In this document: piece after piece, positions 17,281 to 25,700 of the stretch
Layout: every line of letters starts with the position of its first letter
Position numbering within the stretch: the stretch's first letter is position 1
Source of the DNA: Myxococcus llanfairpwllgwyngyllgogerychwyrndrobwllllantysiliogogogochensis
GTDB lineage: Bacteria > Myxococcota > Myxococcia > Myxococcales > Myxococcaceae
Reading direction: 5' to 3'
Assembly: GCF_006636215.1 (NCBI RefSeq)
Contig: NZ_VIFM01000014.1
Coordinates: 24,805-88,804, forward strand
DNA length: 64,000 bases
Translations under genes and position numbers: made by a program
The notes under the pieces: model-generated
What the model was told of the DNA's origin: nothing
What the model saw: only the letters and a program-made list of their open reading frames with translations
Databases searched by the model: none

Positions 17281-19038
17281 TCAGAACGTCCGGATGAAGT
17301 CGAGCTCCACGCCGGGCTTCTTCGCGCCCCCCGCGTCGGCGGGCGTCACCGCCTGGGCCTTCGCCGGAAGCGCCGGGCTGCCCGACGCCTGCCACGTGGA
17401 CACGTGGCGGAACGAGTTGGCGTCGAAGCCCGCGAGCATCAACACGTTGGGCACCTGCGAGGGCAGCGGCGCGTTGTCGTAGGCCGCCAGGTTCCACAGC
17501 ACCACGTCCACCGGACCCAGCACGTGGTGCCACGCCTGGAGCACGGCCTGGAGCGGCGGCACGCTCGCGTCGAACTCGAGGCCCCTCTTTCGCAGCGACT
17601 CCACCAGGCCCGGCTCCACGCTCTGGACCTCCGGCGGATGGAACTGCATGTCGGAGAAGAAGTAGAGCGTGCGGGGCCTCGGCCTCGAGGGATTCTTCAG
17701 CAGGAGGGAGATGAGGTTCACCACCGAGTTCACCACCTGCGTGCTGCCCCACCCCGGCCCGCTGCGCAGCTTGGTGGCCAGGTCGAGCACCCCCTGCCCC
17801 CGCGCGCGGTCCTCCACGAAGATGTCATCGGAGAACGTCGCCGCGTACCCCAGCTCGCGCGCCATCACCGCGGCCAGCACCACCGCCACGTCGCCCACGT
17901 GCGCGGAACCCTTCACCCCGCCCACCTTCGCGCCGAACATGGAGCCGGAGATATCCGCGATGCCAAGGCTCTTGCCCGCCGGCAACAAGCCCTCGCACAC
18001 CTTCTCCAAGATGACCTCGAAGACAGGCGCGATGGCCGGCACCGGGTCCGCGTGGAAGCAGTCCTCCCCCTGGGAGTCCTCCCGCGTCTTGCCCGCCATC
18101 GCCGCCCACCACCCCATGTACACCTGGTGCGGCCACAGCCCCGCGAAGCGGCGCTTGCGCGCCTCCGCCAACAGCACGTCCAGAGGGATTCCTGCCTGAT
18201 ACATCGCTCGGAGGTAGCCCTTGAAGGCCATGTCCGGCAGCAGCCCCGGTACGTCGAGCACCCGGCGCCACGTCTCCTGCGTCGACCCCATGAACGACAG
18301 CGCCTGCTCCGTGGAGAGCCGCCCCTTCACGAAGTTCTCCAGGCTCGCCTCGCCGCCGAAGAACGCGCGGCGCGCCTCCAGCAGCTCCAGCCCCTGCGCC
18401 AGGGCCGTGCGCTCGCGCGTGGGCGCGTGCAGGTAGTGGTAGAGCTTCAGCGTGCGCTCATCCAGGTGCGCCTTCGCCACGCCCATCGCATCCACCAGCC
18501 GCAGGCTCGCGCGCTGACCGTTCTTCCGGCGCCGCGACAGCGCGAACTGTCGCCCCGCGTACTTGAGCAGTTGATACAGGTCCATGCCCGCCAGCGCCCG
18601 CGCCATGCCCTTGCGCGCCGCCTCGGGTACCTCGCCCAGCCCCAGGTTGTCGAAGTGCGTGAGGAACAACGCCACGTCGTCCGCGCGGTGTCGCAGACAG
18701 CGGAACGTGTACTCCTCCGTGAAAGGGCCCTCCGGGTCCGCCGCCGCGAGGATGGCCGGCGCGACGCTCCCCTGGATGCGATTGCCCTTCCCCTTCACCG
18801 GGTCGCGCATGTACGCGGCGAACTTCCAGCCGAAGCCGCGCTCGTGGCGCTCCGCTCCGAGCAGCGCCGCCGCGTAGCTCCGAATCTCCTCCACCTGGGT
18901 GCGGTAGAAACTCTCCTCGAGCAGCGCCGCGCCCTTGGTGAAGGTCAGATGCGTCAGCGGGTCCGTCTGGGACAGGTCGAAGGCCGCGGCACCCTCGTGC
19001 GTCAGCGCTCCCACCACCTCACGCAACACCCGAGGCAT
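17281..19038 (-). CDS. TROVE/vWA (Ro60-like) RNA-binding protein
   Basis: A 585-residue protein. The N-terminal two thirds are helical HEAT-like repeats as in TROVE proteins (Ro60/Rsr), with DPVKGKGNRIQG near residue 80 and RQFALSRRRKNGQRASLRLVDAMGVAKAHL near 165-192. A von Willebrand A domain follows with the metal-ion site D-I-S-G-S-M (Asp362, Ser364, Ser366) and a FFSDMQFHPPE segment similar to DUF2828 vWA proteins. Ro proteins bind Y RNAs and misfolded RNA in a toroid. No Y-RNA-like gene is recognised nearby. ATG 19038 is chosen because GGGAGGGG precedes it. TROVE versus DUF2828 is not settled. Confidence 0.75.
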   Translation of the reverse strand: MPRVLREVVGALTHEGAAAFDLSQTDPLTHLTFTKGAALLEESFYRTQVEEIRSYAAALLGAERHERGFGWKFAAYMRDPVKGKGNRIQGSVAPAILAAADPEGPFTEEYTFRCLRHRADDVALFLTHFDNLGLGEVPEAARKGMARALAGMDLYQLLKYAGRQFALSRRRKNGQRASLRLVDAMGVAKAHLDERTLKLYHYLHAPTRERTALAQGLELLEARRAFFGGEASLENFVKGRLSTEQALSFMGSTQETWRRVLDVPGLLPDMAFKGYLRAMYQAGIPLDVLLAEARKRRFAGLWPHQVYMGWWAAMAGKTREDSQGEDCFHADPVPAIAPVFEVILEKVCEGLLPAGKSLGIADISGSMFGAKVGGVKGSAHVGDVAVVLAAVMARELGYAATFSDDIFVEDRARGQGVLDLATKLRSGPGWGSTQVVNSVVNLISLLLKNPSRPRPRTLYFFSDMQFHPPEVQSVEPGLVESLRKRGLEFDASVPPLQAVLQAWHHVLGPVDVVLWNLAAYDNAPLPSQVPNVLMLAGFDANSFRHVSTWQASGSPALPAKAQAVTPADAGGAKKPGVELDFIRTF

Positions 19039-19147
19039 ATCCCCTCCCGACCTTTGAAGAAAAAGTCGGCGCCCCGCCCCTGATGGCAAGCCATCAGGAG
19101 CTCATGGACGAAGTAGGGGCGCCAGATGTCTCGAAGGCTATGACAAC

Positions 19148-19804
19148 TCAGCCCGGCGTGGCGAGTTCTTCCTCGAAGCTGATCGCACCCTCCAGCAGCG
19201 TCGCGCACAGACACGCGGGCCCCCGCAGCGCGCTGAAGCCGTGGGCACTGCCGTCCGTCTTCTCCTGCTCCTCGCCCGGCCACACCTCGTGCCCGGTGTC
19301 CTCGCGCAGCCCGCCCTCGAGCACCAGGTTCAGCTCGCGGCCATGGTGGGTGTGCAGCGGGTAGTGAATCCCCGGGTTCAGCCGCAGCATCGCGCCCATC
19401 ATCCCCTCGCGCGCGGGCCCCGCCTCCACCGGCATCAGCGCCGAGCCCTCCACCGGCCCCGGCATCCACCGCGACGGGTCCGCCAGGGACTCCAGCAGCT
19501 CCAGCGCCCGCTCCCTCGACAGGTCGAAGAACGCGGCCACCCGGTCCGCGAAGCGCTCGAAGCGACGCGGCCCCTCCATGCGCTCCATCAGGGCCTCGAG
19601 CACGGCGGCGGGCGGCTCGACGGGAGGCACCGCCATCGACAGTCCCTGGCGAGCCATGGACAGGCGGTCGGCCTCGACCCGGCAACGAGAACACGTCGAC
19701 AGGTGCCGCTCCGCGGCCTCCCAGGCGGGGGAGTCCAGGGTGCCGAGGGCCCACTCAGCCAGGATGTCGTCGAGGTGCTCCATCGTCACATTCCGTCCCG
19801 TCAC
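19148..19804 (-). CDS. ChrR-like anti-sigma factor with zinc finger and cupin domain
   Basis: A 218-residue protein. The N terminus has the zinc-binding anti-sigma motif H-x3-C-x2-C in AERHLSTCSRC after a helical EHLDDILAEWALGTLD. The C-terminal half is a ChrR-type cupin: LNPGIHYPLHTHHGRELNLVLEGGLREDTGHEVWPGE, with His and Glu metal ligands. Proteins of this type hold an ECF sigma factor inactive and respond to singlet oxygen or peroxide. No sigma factor gene is adjacent, so this is an orphan here. The start may be GTG 19804 (with AGGGAG upstream) or ATG 19783. Confidence 0.82.
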   Translation of the reverse strand: MTGRNVTMEHLDDILAEWALGTLDSPAWEAAERHLSTCSRCRVEADRLSMARQGLSMAVPPVEPPAAVLEALMERMEGPRRFERFADRVAAFFDLSRERALELLESLADPSRWMPGPVEGSALMPVEAGPAREGMMGAMLRLNPGIHYPLHTHHGRELNLVLEGGLREDTGHEVWPGEEQEKTDGSAHGFSALRGPACLCATLLEGAISFEEELATPG

Positions 19805-19845
19805 ACTCCCTCTACGGAAGTATCAACCGCTCTGGATTTCTGGGG

Positions 19846-20670
19846 TCAGACCGGCACGGCGAAGTCGCGCAGGGCCGAGTTGAGGCTCGTCTTCTTGTCC
19901 GTCGACTGTGTCCGCTGGCCGATGATGAGCGCACAGGGAACCATGAATTTTCCGGCGGGGAACTGCTTCTCCCTCATCCCCGGAATCACCACGCTGCGCG
20001 CGGGGACGCGGCCCTTGTAGACGCGCTCCTCGGGTCCAGTGACGTCGATGATTTGCGTGGACGCGGTGAGCACGACATTGGCGCCCAGCACCGCCTCCTC
20101 CTCCACCACCACGCCCTCCACGACGATGCAGCGGCTGCCCAGGAAGGCCCGGTCCTCGATGATGACGGGCGACGCGGTGGGCGGCTCCAACACGCCCCCC
20201 AGGCCCACGCCACCGGACAGGTGCACGTCGCTGCCCACCTGCGCGCAGCTGCCCACCGTGGCCCAGGTGTCCACCATGGTGCCCGCGCCCACGCGCGCGC
20301 CGATGTTGACGTAGCCGGGCATCACCACCGCGCCCCGCTCCACGAAGGCGCCGTAGCGCACCGTGCCCGGAGGCACCACGCGCACCCCCGCCTTGTCCAA
20401 CCCCTTCTTCAGAGGGACCTTGTCGTGGAACTCGAAGGGGCCCACCTCCATCACCTTCATCTCCGACACCGCGAAGAACAGGAGGATGGCCTCCTTCACC
20501 CAGGCGTGGACCTTCCAGCCCTCCGCCCCCTTCTCCGCCACGCGCAGCTCGCCTGCGTCCAGCCGCGCCACCGTCTCGCGCACGGCGGACACGAAGTCCG
20601 GGTCCTTCAATTTCGTCCGGTCCGCGAACGCGGCGGAGACCTTCTGGGCAAGCTCGTCGATGGGCAGCAT
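19846..20670 (-). CDS. dapD: Tetrahydrodipicolinate N-succinyltransferase
   Basis: A 274-residue enzyme, the same length as E. coli DapD. It transfers succinyl from succinyl-CoA to tetrahydrodipicolinate in the diaminopimelate/lysine pathway. Seen: an N-terminal helical domain, then hexapeptide left-handed beta-helix repeats (VVPPGTVRYGAFVERGAVVMPGYVNIGARVGAGTMVDTWATVGSCAQVG, then VHLSGGVGLGGVLEP and RAFLGSRCIVVEGVVVEEEAVLGANVVL), and the C-terminal extension. ATG 20670 has AAGGAGG upstream. The succinylase-branch partner DapE is encoded at 14167-15249 on the same strand. Confidence 0.95.
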   Translation of the reverse strand: MLPIDELAQKVSAAFADRTKLKDPDFVSAVRETVARLDAGELRVAEKGAEGWKVHAWVKEAILLFFAVSEMKVMEVGPFEFHDKVPLKKGLDKAGVRVVPPGTVRYGAFVERGAVVMPGYVNIGARVGAGTMVDTWATVGSCAQVGSDVHLSGGVGLGGVLEPPTASPVIIEDRAFLGSRCIVVEGVVVEEEAVLGANVVLTASTQIIDVTGPEERVYKGRVPARSVVIPGMREKQFPAGKFMVPCALIIGQRTQSTDKKTSLNSALRDFAVPV

Positions 20671-20734
20671 GGCGCCTCCTTGAATCACAATTTGGAGCGC
20701 CGCGCCGCACCCAACCGCAGGCCCCGCGCGAGGC

Positions 20735-21040
20735 TCAGGTCCGCGCCGCGCCGGGCTCCACCAGGGGCAGCGTCTGCGTGGTGATCTCCTCGTACAGCTC
20801 CGGGGTCACCGCGTCCGCGGCCCCCCGCCCCTCCAGCACCACCGTGCCCGGCGTCACATGCCGCACCCGGGACATCGGCAGCTGGCCCCACCGCCGGCTG
20901 AACGGCCAGCGCCTCACGTAGATGTGCGCGCCACTCAGCAGGGCCACGTACCCCAGGAACGTCCCCGCCTCGTCGCGCACTCGCATGCCTCGGATGATGG
21001 AGCGCCGCTCGTAGGGCGACGCCATGTCGGGCCAGGCCAT
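20735..21040 (-). CDS. Small hypothetical protein, PRC-barrel-like
   Basis: A 101-residue protein with no signal peptide or membrane helix. It contains IIRGMRVRDEAGTFLGYVALLSGAHIYVRR, the pattern of a PRC-barrel-type small beta-barrel (G-x-x-V-x-D-x-x-G-x-x-L-G-x-V), and later strands RHVTPGTVVLEG. PRC-barrel proteins bind RNA or electron-transfer partners; the function here is unknown. ATG 21040 is chosen because GGAAGGAGGTGG lies directly upstream. It is encoded 64 bases upstream of dapD on the same strand. Confidence 0.62.
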   Translation of the reverse strand: MAWPDMASPYERRSIIRGMRVRDEAGTFLGYVALLSGAHIYVRRWPFSRRWGQLPMSRVRHVTPGTVVLEGRGAADAVTPELYEEITTQTLPLVEPGAART

Positions 21041-21245
21041 CCGTCCACCTCCTTCCACCAACCTGCACCTTCCTCCGCCTACCCGGGAGCACTCCGCACT
21101 CGCCCGTTTCCTTGCCAGCGCAGGCAACTGCTTCCCCAACGAAGTCGATAACTTCCTGTTTTCTCTGAATTCACCATGTTGACGACTGGTCAATCGCACC
21201 ACGGTCGTGCCAGCATGGGGTCACCCCTCACCCCTGGAGGGCAAC

Positions 21246-23642
21246 ATGAGCGCTACCCCCCCGCGCCCGTGGAGCCTCGCAGTGGCAGTGCTCGCGTCGT
21301 TCGCCGCCGGTTGCCTCGGCGAGGCGTCGCTCGACATGCAAGGTGTGCCGGATTACGACAATCCGAACCCACCGCCTCCCCCGGTCCAGCAGGACGGCTC
21401 GCTGCCGTGTGATTTGGAGAGCGTCCCCGCCGGGGTGACGCTCGCGGGCATCGCCAGCGACTTCGACCGGGTGGTGCAGCCCGCACTGGTGCGGGAGGTG
21501 TCGGGCTGTATCTCCTGCCACGCGCCCACCAGCGGACGGCTCTTCCGGGTGGGCCTCAACGGCGTGGAGAACTTCTACGCCATCCGCGCCGCCGGCTATC
21601 TCACCCCGTCGTCGGGCTCCATGTTGTCGCGCCTGGTCACCACGGATGAGAGCGCGCGCATGCCCAGGGCCCAGCCGGCCTGGAGCGCGCAGGAGATCGC
21701 CGCCGTGGCCAGCCTCACCTGCCAGTTGGCGGCGGTGGAGACGCGCCAGCCGTCTTCGCCGCCGGACGAGGAGTTCCCTCCCGCGCTGCTGGAGGCCTAC
21801 AGCGGCCCGTCCGTCGCCACGTATGACAATCCCTTCCTGAGCTACGAGCAGCTCAAGGGCAAGGTGAAGGCCGTCTTCAACGACGACTGGGTGCGCGGAG
21901 GCCAGGACCGCTTCGCGCAGAACGTGGGCGTGTTCGGCGGCGTGGACTACAAGGACCACTTCGTCGAGGCGCGCGTGGCCTCGGCCGACTTCTTCCTGGG
22001 CCTGGATGATTTGTCGCGCGACGTGTGCCTCACGGCCGCCACCGCGAAGACGGGGCCCTTCTCCGGCCTGGACCTGGCCCTGCCGCTGACGGACATCCCC
22101 GCGCCCTCCACGAAGACGTACGAGATGGAGGCCGCCGCGAAAGATGGCACCACCATCCCCGCCGGCACGCAGATTCTGGCGAGCACCGGCGGCAAGTCCG
22201 GCAGCACCGGGTGGAACCTCTACACCACCGGCACCCTCACCACGCTCCAGCCGTACGCCTTCCCCGCCTCCGCCACCTACCGCTTCACGGTGAAGGCGAA
22301 GGGTGACCTGTGCGGCCCGGACCTGCCGAACCTGCAGCTCAAGGTGGACGGCGTGCTGGTGAAGGAGTGGGCCGTCGCGAACAACACGGCCTACGCGGAC
22401 TTCGTGCACACGCAGGCCGTCACCAGCGGGGACCACATCCTCACGGTGGCCTTCACCAACGACTATGGCGAGACGGGCGTCTGCGACCGCAACCTGCACG
22501 TGGACGCGCTCGTGGTGTACGGCCCCACGGAGGCGGCCACCGGCACGCAGCGCGCGGACGCGGCGAAGGCCAAGGTGGACACCATCTACCGGCGGATGCT
22601 GTACCGCGCCGCGACGTCGCAGGAGCGCGCCAACGGCTATGCGCTGGTGACGGGCCTCCTGGACATCGAGGCGAACGCCACCAAGGCCTGGAGCGGCCTG
22701 TGCGAGGGCCTGATGCGCGCCCCCGACTTCCTCTTCACCCTGCCACCCTCTTACGAGGCGTTCTCCGGCAAGGAGCGCGACAAGCTGCTGTTGGTGAAGC
22801 TGGCGCAGGACCTGCTGGGCCGCCCGCCTTCCGCCGCGGACTTCACCGCGCTGGAGAGCGGCACGAAGACGTGGGAGGCCATGGTGGACGGCTACCTGGC
22901 CTCGGCGGACTTCCGCTCCAACTACTTCCGCCGCATGCGCGTGCGCACGGAGAGCGAGGGCACCCCCGACACGGACGAGCCCGCGCGGCTGTGGACCTTC
23001 CTCGTCGAGCAGGAGCGGCCACTGCAAGAGCTGCTCGTCGGTGACTACTCGGTGGACGCGGCCTTCCAGCAGGTGACGCGGCCCACGCAGCACGGCAAGA
23101 CGGGCGTGCTCACGATGAAGGGCTTCATCAAGAACAAGCCGGGCCTGCCGCACTACAACTACGCGGCGCGAGTGATGACGGACTTCATGGGCACGCTGTA
23201 CGAGGTGCCCGCCGAGGTCTTCGACATGCGCGGCGCGGCCACGGCCTCCTCCACGGTGGACCCCAGCAGCATCTGCTTCTCGTGCCACCAGACGCTCACC
23301 CCGCTGGCGCACCAGCGCCTGAAGTGGGACGACGAGGGCAACTACCGCACGGCGGACGAGCAGGGCGTCACGCTGGACGACACGGACCGGAACCTGGCGG
23401 CCACCTACGCCTTCAAGGGCCCGGGCATGGAGGCCTTCGCCACCCAGGCGGTGAAGAAGGAAGCCTTCGTTCGCCGCACGCTCAACGCCCAGTACGCGCT
23501 CTTCTTCGGCCGGGAGATGCGGCACCAGGAGGACGAGCGCGTCATCTACAAGCGCCTGTGGGACGTCAGCCAAGAGCAGCACGGCAACTTGAAGGCCGTG
23601 CTGAAGACCATCGCCACCTCGCCCGAATACCTGCGCCAGTAA
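21246..23642 (+). CDS. Secreted DUF1588/DUF1592-like lipoprotein with carbohydrate-binding-like module
   Basis: A 798-residue exported protein with a lipoprotein signal (VLASFAAGC; Cys23). It has two CxxCH heme-type motifs: CISCHAP near residue 90 and CFSCHQTL near residue 677, the latter followed by PLAHQRLKWDDEGNYR, which is the DUF1588 pattern. The middle has a CBM35/CBM60-like beta-sandwich (about residues 290-430, YEMEAAAKDGTTIPAG to HVDALVVYGP) and a helical segment with RMLYRAATSQERANGYALV. Such proteins are known from planctomycetes and myxobacteria as surface cytochrome-like proteins. ATG 21246 follows GGAGGG. It is 22 bases from the downstream gene, so an operon is likely. Confidence 0.8.
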   Translation: MSATPPRPWSLAVAVLASFAAGCLGEASLDMQGVPDYDNPNPPPPPVQQDGSLPCDLESVPAGVTLAGIASDFDRVVQPALVREVSGCISCHAPTSGRLFRVGLNGVENFYAIRAAGYLTPSSGSMLSRLVTTDESARMPRAQPAWSAQEIAAVASLTCQLAAVETRQPSSPPDEEFPPALLEAYSGPSVATYDNPFLSYEQLKGKVKAVFNDDWVRGGQDRFAQNVGVFGGVDYKDHFVEARVASADFFLGLDDLSRDVCLTAATAKTGPFSGLDLALPLTDIPAPSTKTYEMEAAAKDGTTIPAGTQILASTGGKSGSTGWNLYTTGTLTTLQPYAFPASATYRFTVKAKGDLCGPDLPNLQLKVDGVLVKEWAVANNTAYADFVHTQAVTSGDHILTVAFTNDYGETGVCDRNLHVDALVVYGPTEAATGTQRADAAKAKVDTIYRRMLYRAATSQERANGYALVTGLLDIEANATKAWSGLCEGLMRAPDFLFTLPPSYEAFSGKERDKLLLVKLAQDLLGRPPSAADFTALESGTKTWEAMVDGYLASADFRSNYFRRMRVRTESEGTPDTDEPARLWTFLVEQERPLQELLVGDYSVDAAFQQVTRPTQHGKTGVLTMKGFIKNKPGLPHYNYAARVMTDFMGTLYEVPAEVFDMRGAATASSTVDPSSICFSCHQTLTPLAHQRLKWDDEGNYRTADEQGVTLDDTDRNLAATYAFKGPGMEAFATQAVKKEAFVRRTLNAQYALFFGREMRHQEDERVIYKRLWDVSQEQHGNLKAVLKTIATSPEYLRQ

Positions 23643-23664
23643 CCGCGCCCAAAGGACCGCCGCC

Positions 23665-25335
23665 ATGAACCGCCGCCGATTCCTCGCGGGCGCCGCAGCG
23701 GGCGCCGCCATCAGCACCCTGGACTGGCTCCGCTTCTTCCGTTCCTTCGGAGTGCCGGGGACGAAGAAGGAGCTGGGCTTCGCCGAGGCCGCCGCCGCCG
23801 AGGCCGACGACCCGCACTTCCTCATCTACTGGTTCCAGGAGGGAGGCTGGGACGGGTACTCGATGTTCAACCCCATCCACACGCCCAATGACGCCATCCG
23901 CGTCGTCCCGGCCGGAGAGCTGCGCCCCACGCCCTCCTGGACGCAGCACCGCTACCGCCCGAAGAACTACGGCACCACGCCGTCGGACCCGCCCAGGATG
24001 CAGGGCAACATCCAGTACGGCTACCTGGCGCAGGACGGCCTGGACCTGTTCCCGGACCTGGCGGTGGTGTCCAGCCACAACGGCAACACCTTCCACTCCG
24101 GCGGCCGGTGGGAGTACCACTACGGCAAGTACAGCGCCTCGCTGTCCGGCAAGCGCAACGCGGACGAGCGCACGGTGATGCAGGCGTTCTGCGAGGCCTA
24201 CGGCACCGGCTACCTGTTGCCCCACGTCTCCTGGCACCGCTGGCTGTCGGACGGTGAGCTGTCCATTCCGTCCTACCCGGAGGGCACCGGCTACTACGAG
24301 AAGCTGGGCCCGGTGCATGCCCACACGCTCTACGGCAAGACGCCGGGCGCGATGCGAGACAGGCTGTCCTCGTTGGGCAACGTGGCGCAGGGCCAGCGCG
24401 ACGCGCGCATCCGCCAGTTCACCGACAACCTGCAGGCCAGCTTCCTGGCGGAGAAGAACAGCGAGTCGGTGCGCGCCTTCTCCTCCGCGCTCCAGATTCA
24501 CCGCGCGCTGACGGCGGGCGGCAGCATCAACCTGGACCCGCGCACGCTGTTCACCGACACCACGCTGCGCGCCGAGTTCGGCATCACCGCCGCGGACGAG
24601 GCCACCGATTCCTCGTCCATCAACGGCAACCCCGCTCGCACCAAGGAGACGCCCAACACCAACGTGCAGGCGTTGATGACGTACGAGCTGATGACGAAGG
24701 GGCTGTCCATCGGCTTCTTCATCGAGAACCGGGGCCTGCGCCAGTTCGACACGCACCGGGACCGGCGCTCCATCATGAACAACAAGGGCCAGACGGAGCA
24801 GCGCGACACCATGCGCAAGCACCTCTGGAACCCGCTCAAGACGCTGGTGGCCAAGCTCAAGTCGACGCAGTACGGGACGACGGGCAAGAGCTACTACGAC
24901 TTCACCACCATCGTCCTCGCTTCGGAGATGGGCCGCACGATTCAGGGCGACGTGGAGGGCATCCTCACCAAGGCGGACGTGACGGATGCGCAGAAGTACG
25001 AGGAGATCATGCTCCAGGACTGCTGCCAGCACTGGCGGGTGAACAGCGCGGCCTTCCTCGGCGGCACCGTGCGCGGCAACACGCAGTACGGCCGCGTGGG
25101 CAGCGTCTCACTGGACGGCATTCCCATGATGCCGGATGGCACCTTGGACCCGGCCTTCAACCCGGACACGGGCCTGCTGATGACGGGGCGGACCAAGAGC
25201 GCCAACAGCTTCATCTCCGACGCGGGCCACCTGTACGCGACGGCGTTGCACCTGTCCGGCCTGGACCCCGTGGCGCTGAAGGCCGCGGGCAAGGGCAAGA
25301 ACGACAGGCCAGCGATGAAGTTCATCAAGCGCTGA
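23665..25335 (+). CDS. Exported DUF1501-like protein with Tat-like signal
   Basis: A 556-residue protein beginning MNRRRFLAGAAAGAAIS. This has the twin-arginine pattern with a hydrophobic stretch, so export of a folded protein is likely. The body carries DUF1501-type motifs: HFLIYWFQEGGWDGYSMFNP early, AVVSSHNGNTFHSGG, FIENRGLRQFDTHRDR, TTIVLASEMGRTIQGD and HWRVNSAAFLGGTVRGN. DUF1501 is related to the alkaline phosphatase/sulfatase fold. DUF1588/1592 and DUF1501 or DUF1552 genes are commonly paired, as here. The substrate is unknown. Confidence 0.8.
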   Translation: MNRRRFLAGAAAGAAISTLDWLRFFRSFGVPGTKKELGFAEAAAAEADDPHFLIYWFQEGGWDGYSMFNPIHTPNDAIRVVPAGELRPTPSWTQHRYRPKNYGTTPSDPPRMQGNIQYGYLAQDGLDLFPDLAVVSSHNGNTFHSGGRWEYHYGKYSASLSGKRNADERTVMQAFCEAYGTGYLLPHVSWHRWLSDGELSIPSYPEGTGYYEKLGPVHAHTLYGKTPGAMRDRLSSLGNVAQGQRDARIRQFTDNLQASFLAEKNSESVRAFSSALQIHRALTAGGSINLDPRTLFTDTTLRAEFGITAADEATDSSSINGNPARTKETPNTNVQALMTYELMTKGLSIGFFIENRGLRQFDTHRDRRSIMNNKGQTEQRDTMRKHLWNPLKTLVAKLKSTQYGTTGKSYYDFTTIVLASEMGRTIQGDVEGILTKADVTDAQKYEEIMLQDCCQHWRVNSAAFLGGTVRGNTQYGRVGSVSLDGIPMMPDGTLDPAFNPDTGLLMTGRTKSANSFISDAGHLYATALHLSGLDPVALKAAGKGKNDRPAMKFIKR

Positions 25336-25343
25336 GTCGACGA

Positions 25344-25374
25344 AGGCGACCTGGAGTGCTCCTCCGGGTCGCCT
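25344..25374. terminator. Hairpin between convergent genes
   Basis: AGGCGACC (25344-25351) and GGTCGCCT (25367-25374) form an 8-bp stem, with GGAG/CTCC inside. It lies 9 bases after the DUF1501-like gene and 13 bases beyond the 3' end of the convergent SelW-like gene, so it may act as a bidirectional terminator. Confidence 0.65.
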
Positions 25375-25386
25375 CGCGCGCGAGGG

Positions 25387-25626
25387 TCATCCGTCCAGGG
25401 CGCGCGCCACCGCGTCGACCACCTCCTGGTCCGTGGGGAAGGCCAGCGAGTCCTTCCGGATGACGACCTTGTCACCCACCCTGACCTCGTAGCTGCCCGA
25501 CGGGCCTGGCTTCAGCTCCGTCTCCACATCCAGTTCGTCCTTCAGCACGGCCGCCGCACGGGCGGCCCGAGGCTTGTAGCCTCAGGAATTACAGTAGGTA
25601 ATCGAGACCGGCTTCGCGTCCGCCAT
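25387..25626 (-). CDS. SelW-like selenoprotein with in-frame UGA (Rdx family)
   Basis: A 79-residue protein if UGA at 25584-25582 is read as selenocysteine (residue 15). The N terminus VSITYCNS is followed by U-GYKPRAA: the SelW/SelT/SelH redox motif Y-C-x-x-U in a thioredoxin-like fold, with the conserved Gly-Tyr after Sec. Downstream residues continue the family pattern (AAVLKDELDVETELKPG, then SGSYEVRVGDKVVI and the terminal helix EVVDAVARALDG) to a normal TGA at 25387-25389. Without Sec, translation gives a 14-residue peptide. ATG 25626 has AGGAG upstream. Homologs with Cys at this position exist in the family. No selenium genes are in the window. A gene finder would miss this gene or truncate it. 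Confidence 0.85.
25549..25567 (-). promoter_or_regulatory. Candidate bacterial SECIS hairpin
   Basis: On the coding strand GGCCGCC, loop CGUGC and GGCGGCC form a perfect 7-bp stem beginning 15 bases after the UGA. The apical loop starts 22 bases after it. The loop has G at position 2. This agrees with the general rules for bacterial SECIS elements (loop 16-37 nt after UGA, a G among the first two loop bases). In this GC-rich gene a stem could arise by chance, so it supports but does not prove recoding. Confidence 0.65.
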
Positions 25627-25700
25627 GGTGCGTCTCCTCGCGTGGGCGCATCGACTCGTGCGCACGTCCTGGAGATAATGCGTTTCAAGCGCGCGAGCCA

